Shown here: positions 63,903 through 64,000 of the stretch, piece after piece
Position numbering within the stretch: the stretch's first letter is position 1
Layout: each line of letters opens with the position of its first letter
From: Congeria kusceri
Taxonomy: Eukaryota; Mollusca; Bivalvia; Myida; Dreissenidae
Assembly (NCBI GenBank): GCA_027627225.1
Contig: CM051028.1
Span: 18,681,701-18,745,700 of the forward strand
Length of the DNA stretch: 64,000 bases
Direction of reading: 5' to 3'
The notes under the pieces: generated by a model
Databases searched by the model: none
What the model saw: the letters and a program-made list of their open reading frames with translations, nothing else
What the model was told of the DNA's origin: nothing
Made by a program: the position numbers and the translations under genes

Positions 63903-64000
63903 GTAAGGGTCACGTCACAAGGTCTCCACCAGATATCGACTCTGTTGATCTCCTCCGGTGTGAATACGCTAGCTTCAAACACCAGATGTACATGATGAGG

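Overview
The window is nuclear DNA of a eukaryote, most likely a bivalve mollusc close to Dreissena (inference). It is AT-rich, its two real genes are split by long introns with GT-AG borders, and it is crowded with transposon relics. About eight copies of a 200-260 bp palindromic repeat, and satellite-like elements with 140-170 bp cores, look like those I know from bivalve genomes. Nothing prokaryotic is present.

Two host genes face each other. CHP1 (calcineurin B homologous protein 1, an EF-hand partner of Na+/H+ exchangers) runs on the + strand from 11759 to 25998 in seven exons, which join in frame to a complete 190-residue protein. SEC23 (COPII inner coat, GTPase activator of Sar1) runs on the - strand. 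Fourteen exons between 54757 and 35536 give the C-terminal 567 residues and the stop codon. The exons for the first ~200 residues are not seen and should lie beyond 64000. The two genes converge on a repeat-filled intergenic stretch of about 9 kb (about 26.3-35.5 kb).

Layout. 1-9.4 kb: unassigned DNA, GC-rich palindromes, and two hairpin-headed satellite elements, the second split by a decayed BEL/Pao retrotransposon (4088-8850). 9.4-10.8 kb: a 1.37 kb palindrome. 11.7-26.3 kb: CHP1, with a TTAA-flanked element carrying a tRNA-like sequence, a hairpin-headed satellite, a hAT-like element, a 49-bp minisatellite and a 42-bp minisatellite in its introns. 27.7-35.5 kb: a second hairpin-headed satellite type, small repeats and a TIR element. 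35.5-54.8 kb: SEC23, whose last intron holds a Tigger/pogo element nested in a hAT-like element. 54.8-64 kb: probably the next SEC23 intron, with a second tRNA-like TTAA element, a 40-bp minisatellite, a 146-bp satellite split by a 2.8 kb element with perfect 13-bp TIRs and a 7-bp target duplication, and a broken hAT-type (ZNF862-like) transposase gene on the opposite strand.

The most striking observation is in CHP1. The 42-bp minisatellite (20746-22085) is an amplification of the exon 3 splice acceptor together with the first bases of exon 3. Some 31 decoy copies of TTTCAG plus the exon start are stacked directly in front of the real acceptor. Since 42 is a multiple of three, the nearest three copies would, if used, extend the protein in frame by 14, 28 or 42 residues inside the first EF-hand loop. 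A second degenerate repeat, at 25984-26258, begins on the CHP1 stop codon itself.
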